Shown here in pieces: positions 58,701-64,000 of a DNA stretch of 64,000 nt. The DNA is taken from assembly GCA_013399115.1 (NCBI GenBank), contig VXAA01000923.1:457451-521450 (forward strand), read 5' to 3'. The notes beneath the pieces are model-generated. The model was not told the origin of the DNA and made no database searches. It was given only the letters and a program-made list of their open reading frames with translations. The translations under genes and the position numbers were made by a program. Within the stretch, counting starts at the first letter, position 1. Each line of letters begins with the position of its first letter. The DNA is from Anseranas semipalmata (taxonomy: Eukaryota > Chordata > Aves > Anseriformes > Anseranatidae).

Positions 58701-61700
58701 ACAGACAAATTTACTGAAAGTATGTGTGTGGAAAGGGCATTTGGTTTTACATGCCATGGAGCCTAATCACAAAGGTTACACAGGAGACCCATGTAGGCAT
58801 GAAGCGCAGTGAAACAAGGCGTTCAATCAAAAGAATTGCTGCTTTCCAGAGAGGAGTATGGAGGAGAAGCTAAGAAAATGGTGTCACATTGCTTGTACTC
58901 TATGTTTTTAAAAGTACATTGACACATGCTTGCTATAAAATAATTCAATATACATTCCTTATTTCTAGAACATCAGATCGATACTTTTCATATGAATCAG
59001 ATTCCAGTAGAGGTTGCACATACAGATGCACACGCATATGTACGCTTCAGAAAACCTCTCTGCCCTGTTTCTGGTTCCCTGGAACATCTGAGGCAGAACA
59101 TCTTTTTCAGGGCTCTTTGTTGGCTCTTTTGTGGCAAGATCTCTGCATTGGATCCCCACATTCATGTGGAGCTGCTTATCTCAACTACATACAGATTATT
59201 CTTCTACTGCAGTAGAACAATTAACATGACAGTGCCTAACAGGAGCCAGAATGTGGGCACAATTTACTGCCGTTTTATATTTTTATGGCTTAATTACTAT
59301 TTAAAAACAGAGTTACATAGACTTAAAAAAATCCTTATTAATGGACTCTGAAACAAATATGCTGCTTTGCAGTGTTCACAGTTTAGCACATCATACAGCT
59401 TCATTCCATAGATGTCACCTCAGTTTCAATGTTCTTGCACAATAGTTTATATTATATAGAGTTTACTAGAATTTACTATATTATTGTGATACATTTTAGT
59501 ATTGAGATTGGCAGGAAATGTACAAAAATGTTTTTTAGGGGGCTTTAGATATGATGTAATTTACAGGATGAAGGGCAAGTTTTCACGGCAAAAACCTGAG
59601 AGGAATATAAAGAAATTCAAGACCAAATAATGAATATTTTTCTTTAAAAGCTGAGGTGTTGCTAGTATTTCAGAACTGCTTCTGCCTGGAAGCCTAACAC
59701 AAAGCTGGTTGCAGAGACCTCCCAAAGGAGAAGGTTTGGATGTTCTAGATGTTTTAGAGTGGAGCCAATCTCTCTTTCACCCGGTTTGGATGGATCAGAA
59801 ATATTCTGAGCCAAGCACACTTTCAGCCTCATCCACTCACAGATACCCTGAGGCTGGCTTTTTCTTAGCAGTTTTAATGTTCTCAGCTGAGCTACAACAG
59901 AGTCCACAGTCAACAATGTGGGCAGACCAGGCGTGGCTTTCCCAGCCTTGAGCCTGCTCTTAACCTTGCTGTGTATGGAGGAAGATTATGTGTAGCCATA
60001 ATTTGCGATTCCACATTAAAGAATTTTTTTGGTTTTGTGTGGCTTTTCTTAAAAGCTTAGGAAATTACTGCCTAGAAAGCACATTAAAAGAATATTATGG
60101 TTCCAAGAAGAAAAATACTGAAAGTCAGATTCCCTGCACAACCTTAATTCAATCTCTGTTATTGTACAGTCCTTTATTAATTATTTTTCCCACAGGAAAA
60201 TGTGAAGGATGGATCAAGTTCTGAGGAAGACTAAGAATGGTGCAGTGAAAGAGGCTTTGTCTTGTGATCTCTACTTATGGTGGAGGGGTCTATACAGAAA
60301 AGAAAAATGGTCTTTTGTTTCAGGCAGTTGAGTACAGAATTGTAAAATGTGGAATTGCAGCAGTTGAGAGTTGTGGCACTACATTCTGTCCTTGCCTCCA
60401 GCACAGAATTCCTAAGTAATATTTGTCAGGGTTTTTACCCTCAGACTTTTTACAAATGTATCCTCCCTTTTAAGGGAAGCTTTTTTGAGACCATGGAATA
60501 CCACCTGCAAAGTGCTGGGCAGTGAACTGCGGTTGAAAGTAATGACACCTAATACCTCCTTATTGTAAAAATTCATCTGTAAGCATCAGATTGGAACACC
60601 TAATATCAAGGGAGAATTTTTCTTTTGATTTCTACTCCCCTATCTGGAAATAAATGATTCTTTCACTTTCTGAAGTTTTTGTGAAAAATTACTTATAGTT
60701 TGTGAGGCATGGATGATACCATAATGTAACGAAATGTCCGTGAATAAATCAGTAAATCTCTCCAGAGCAGGGTTTAAACTCTTGCACGGAGCCTAGAGCA
60801 GTGCGCTGAATTCTGAGTGTCAAAGAATATTTTCTATAGCTGCCTGTCTGGTGTTTATGGCTGCTCTATTCCCCAAGTGAGACTGTAGACCTGTGGAAAC
60901 AGAGGATATAACAGTATTATTAAAGTTATTTCCGAACACAGAGTCACAATGGCATTTAATGGCATTTTCTAACTCTGTGCATTTGTGGAACCTTCACATT
61001 TCTGATGCAGCTTCTTCTGCACAAGATTGTTATATGATGGCATTGGTAGTCACACTGCTTTAACAAACAAACAAAAATAGATCCCGAGGTAACTGGATAC
61101 TACAACTCTTCTGCATATATGAACTCTTTTCATAAGTAGCCCCAAAGGAGTAATTTATTTTGATTGAACAAGCATCAAGGGACCACCTGTTATTCAGAGA
61201 TAATCTGAGAACCTGATCTAATTATCACTGACATCAGGAAAAGTATCACAAAAGGTGATGGAGCTGACTATTGTAATATGGCCCTCAGTTCACTGTTTAA
61301 TTTGTCTGAATGTATATAGTCATTATCTCAGATGAAAAACCATGCAGTCATAAGATGGCAACTTTCACTTGCTGCCAGTTTGGGCACAAATTCAAGCTAA
61401 CACTCTAAAATTTCTGTGTTTTTCCGTTAGTCACTAATTTTGTAGCCACCTGCAGTACCTGTTTAGATGAGCATTTAATTACGAGAGATAATTGAACGAA
61501 AGTGACTGACAGGAGCAATTGGAGCTAAATGCAGTATTCTGTAGGTGAAAATACTCTGCCCCTTCTCTTTTGATCCAAACTGGGGCTTTGTCAAGCAGAA
61601 GCTGATTCATGAAAATAAGAACACCTGATTTAACTGAATTATGAGGCAAAATGAAATAGCAGGTGAGAAAACCCCCATCATTATGAAAACAATGCCATCC

Positions 61701-64000
61701 CTTGTATTTACACTACAGCTGTCTAAATTTCCAAATGAAGGTATTAACTGAGATCAAAGATATTCATACAAATGAAAAGGGAAGGCCAAAACTCCAAGTA
61801 ATAAACCAGGTAACTATACATACTGACAGCACAATGATTTTCATTTAAATCAGCAATAGCACTGGTATCTTATTTCTGGGGGCTATAGCACCTTTCATTC
61901 AAAAGGATTTTCTGAAATATCCAGAAAGGAATCATTTCAGGTGGCTGAACCACTGCAAGGCTGACACCAGGTTATAACACAGCCCGCAGCGGGGTATCAG
62001 GTTGCCCTGATGTAGCCTTTGAAACCTGCCCCATTCTCCTGTGAGAAACAGAAAGGACAAACTGCAATGACAGCTTTGCACTGGGACTTAGCAGACGCAG
62101 GTTCCCAAGCATTACCACTGTGACCTTTGGCAGCTCTCCTAAATACCCTTAAGAACCCAGCATTAAAAAATTTAGCGCCTTAGTGTTTCCTTCTCGTATT
62201 TTGGAGGTAATAGAAAATCTGGTTTCTTCACACTGAAGAAATGATAGGATATAGAATCAACATGAAAGCTCAGGCCATTTAGCATTAGGAAGAGCTCAAA
62301 CCACAAACTCTGTTTTGCATCAGGTGGTGACTTTGAACTGCAAAGTTTAGAGTCAAAATATCAGCAGTCGCTAGTGAAAAGAAGAAGAAGGAAAGGAAAG
62401 ACAGACAAAATACTGAATATCAGCCTGACAGTCAGTGATTATTTTAGTCAGTTCTCTGGTTCACGTGCAGTTATATCTGCAGACAACCCTCTGCAGCTTC
62501 TTGAAGGAGAAGAAAATGGTGGCCTGCTGAGCAAGCCCCTGATTCCAAAGTGGATGGTACAGTAAGCTGCATATCTTAATATACGCGGTTCAGAAGAAAA
62601 GGATCAGACTTCACTAGTGCTTGACAAATTATTTTTTTCAATGCCAAGTGTTTTTTATGTGACGGATAGTCTTGAATTAATTTGATAATAAATTGATACT
62701 ATTTTCCATTTTTGAATTATGAAAAGTAATACAGAGAGTGAGCAGTGCTGGACTGTACAACACGACTGTTCTTAATTTGAATGCATCTCAGTGAAAGAAA
62801 TATCTGTTTGTTTAAACTAGAGCAAATCTTAAAAATTAAGTCCTGGCTTCATAACCAAACATGGTCAATGTGATGCTCACCTAGGAATATCTAATGCTAA
62901 GACACGTGGCTCTCAGCATGGAGCCTGTGCTTCTGAACAAGCCCTTGGACAATGTCATGCAACACCTGAGGAGAAATGAACATCTCAAAATGAGGTGCAT
63001 GAAAGGCAGAAACTAGAGGTGCATGTCCTTTGGTATTTTGCTACCTGATTTGGGGCTGTAAAGTGACATGTGTCAGGCTGGAATTTGCAATCTCTACTCT
63101 GTGTAACTTCTACTGTCAGTTGCCTACATGGTTTCTTCAAAACTCGTGGATCAGCCTTTCCTTTGTTTAAAAATGCTATTGCAGAAGACAAACAAATGAC
63201 CTGGCATATTTGTTCTCCCTAATTTGAGAACATTCAATCCCAGATCTTCCACTTTCTGGTTATCCTAGGGTGGATTTATCCTCTATATATCTTTGTGAAG
63301 CAGTGCCACTCTGCTAACAAGGTTTTGTGATTCATTGTAGTAATTGATGACAGCAAGAGTGAGAACAATTCCCTAGTTTAGCGGTGAGAGATTCCCCTGG
63401 AAGAAAAGATACCTGCTACAAAGACTGCTTAGGGATTTCGCTCAGGGATTATTTAATTACAAACAAAATTTATTATCTTATTAGGATTAGTGTGGGAAAA
63501 AAAACAAGGGGATGGGAACTAGCACAATAAGGACAGGTCACTAGTTTGATGACTTGGTTAGCCGCAATGATGGGAACAGACTATTTTATCATCAGAGAAG
63601 ATTAAAAGGAGACAAAGTAATGTAAAAGAAAACTTAGGAAGTAAATTTAGGAATAAAAAATAAATCATCATCTGGTCAGAAAGATGTTAGAAGTCAGTTT
63701 TCTTTGGCATTTACTTAATGTGAACCCATTATTATGTGGAGGGAGTAGGCGTAGGTTAAAGGCTACTAAGCTATATTCCCATGTAAACTTAAAACGAGAG
63801 AATAGAAACAGCATATTAAGATCTTTTACTATCACAAAAACCTCCTTATTTTTATGACAATGATAATGGTACTCCGTTATTGGTGGAATTATTATTCTTA
63901 AGTACAGCAGCGGGCTTCCAATGCCTGGCAATCAGCTAAACCAAGCTGCCAGGGCACTCTGCCAGAGCCCCAGCACACTGTGAGCCTGGGCTAGCCCCAC
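55741..64000. other. Right intergenic region, no gene recognised
   Basis: AT-rich sequence with scattered short open frames (for example 58889-59351, 59988-60224, 62374-62565) that show no recognisable domain and no splice context. By synteny ADAMTS20 should follow to the right on the plus strand, but no signal peptide or metalloprotease exon is seen. The last 75 bases turn GC-rich, perhaps the edge of another repeat. Confidence 0.5.

Noticed and set aside
58889..64000. Possible ADAMTS20 5' exon
   Set aside because: No signal peptide, propeptide or metalloprotease sequence found; the human spacing suggests it lies well beyond the window.
1..64000. CRISPR arrays, operons, bacterial-type elements
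   Set aside because: No spaced direct repeats or prokaryotic gene organisation; the window is vertebrate nuclear DNA.

Overview
The window is nuclear DNA from a bird. It has intron-rich vertebrate genes, several copies of the avian CR1 LINE (some ending in the typical ATTCTATG-type 3' tail), an LTR-like element, AT-rich non-coding DNA and two assembly gaps in GC-rich promoter regions. I cannot name the species. The gene block TWF1 (+) - IRAK4 (-) - PUS7L (+) matches the human chromosome 12q12 neighbourhood in inverted orientation. TMEM117 would therefore be expected beyond the left edge and ADAMTS20 beyond the right edge; I see no exon of either here.

Layout. 1-3.2 kb: AT-rich intergenic DNA. 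About 3.2-4.3 kb: CpG-rich TWF1 promoter region, mostly lost in a 512-base gap (3435-3946) that probably also holds coding exon 1. 8.2-20.6 kb: TWF1 coding exons 2-9, with an LTR-like element in intron 1 and two LINE fragments in intron 5. 20.6-27.3 kb: convergent TWF1/IRAK4 3' region with candidate poly(A) signals, a CR1 tail and a possible antisense retrocopy. 27.3-37.66 kb: all 11 coding exons of IRAK4 on the minus strand (463 residues). 37.66-37.89 kb: a head-to-head promoter shared by IRAK4 and PUS7L, almost entirely inside a 205-base gap. 37.89-48.9 kb: all eight coding exons of PUS7L (688 residues). 49.8-64 kb: intergenic DNA with a 5'-truncated CR1, a CR1 nested inside an older CR1/L3-like LINE, a GC-rich but CpG-poor block, and otherwise AT-rich sequence without recognisable genes.

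The three genes do unrelated jobs: actin monomer sequestering and filament capping (twinfilin-1), MyD88-dependent Toll/IL-1 receptor signalling (IRAK4), and RNA pseudouridylation of the TruD/PUS7 type (PUS7L). IRAK4 and PUS7L start codons lie 228 bases apart on opposite strands, so they probably share a bidirectional promoter. Exon boundaries were set by reading all splice sites by eye. The IRAK4 and PUS7L exons join to one uninterrupted frame, and so do TWF1 exons 2-9. All TWF1 introns between exons 2 and 9 are GT-AG except one that reads GC-AG.

I found no convincing new biological system. The points most worth a second look are the GC-AG intron, an Asp in the IRAK4 activation loop where human has phospho-Ser346, the gap-hidden bidirectional promoter, the nested LINE with an apparent target-site duplication, and the unidentified antisense reading frame with an A-tract in the TWF1 3' region.
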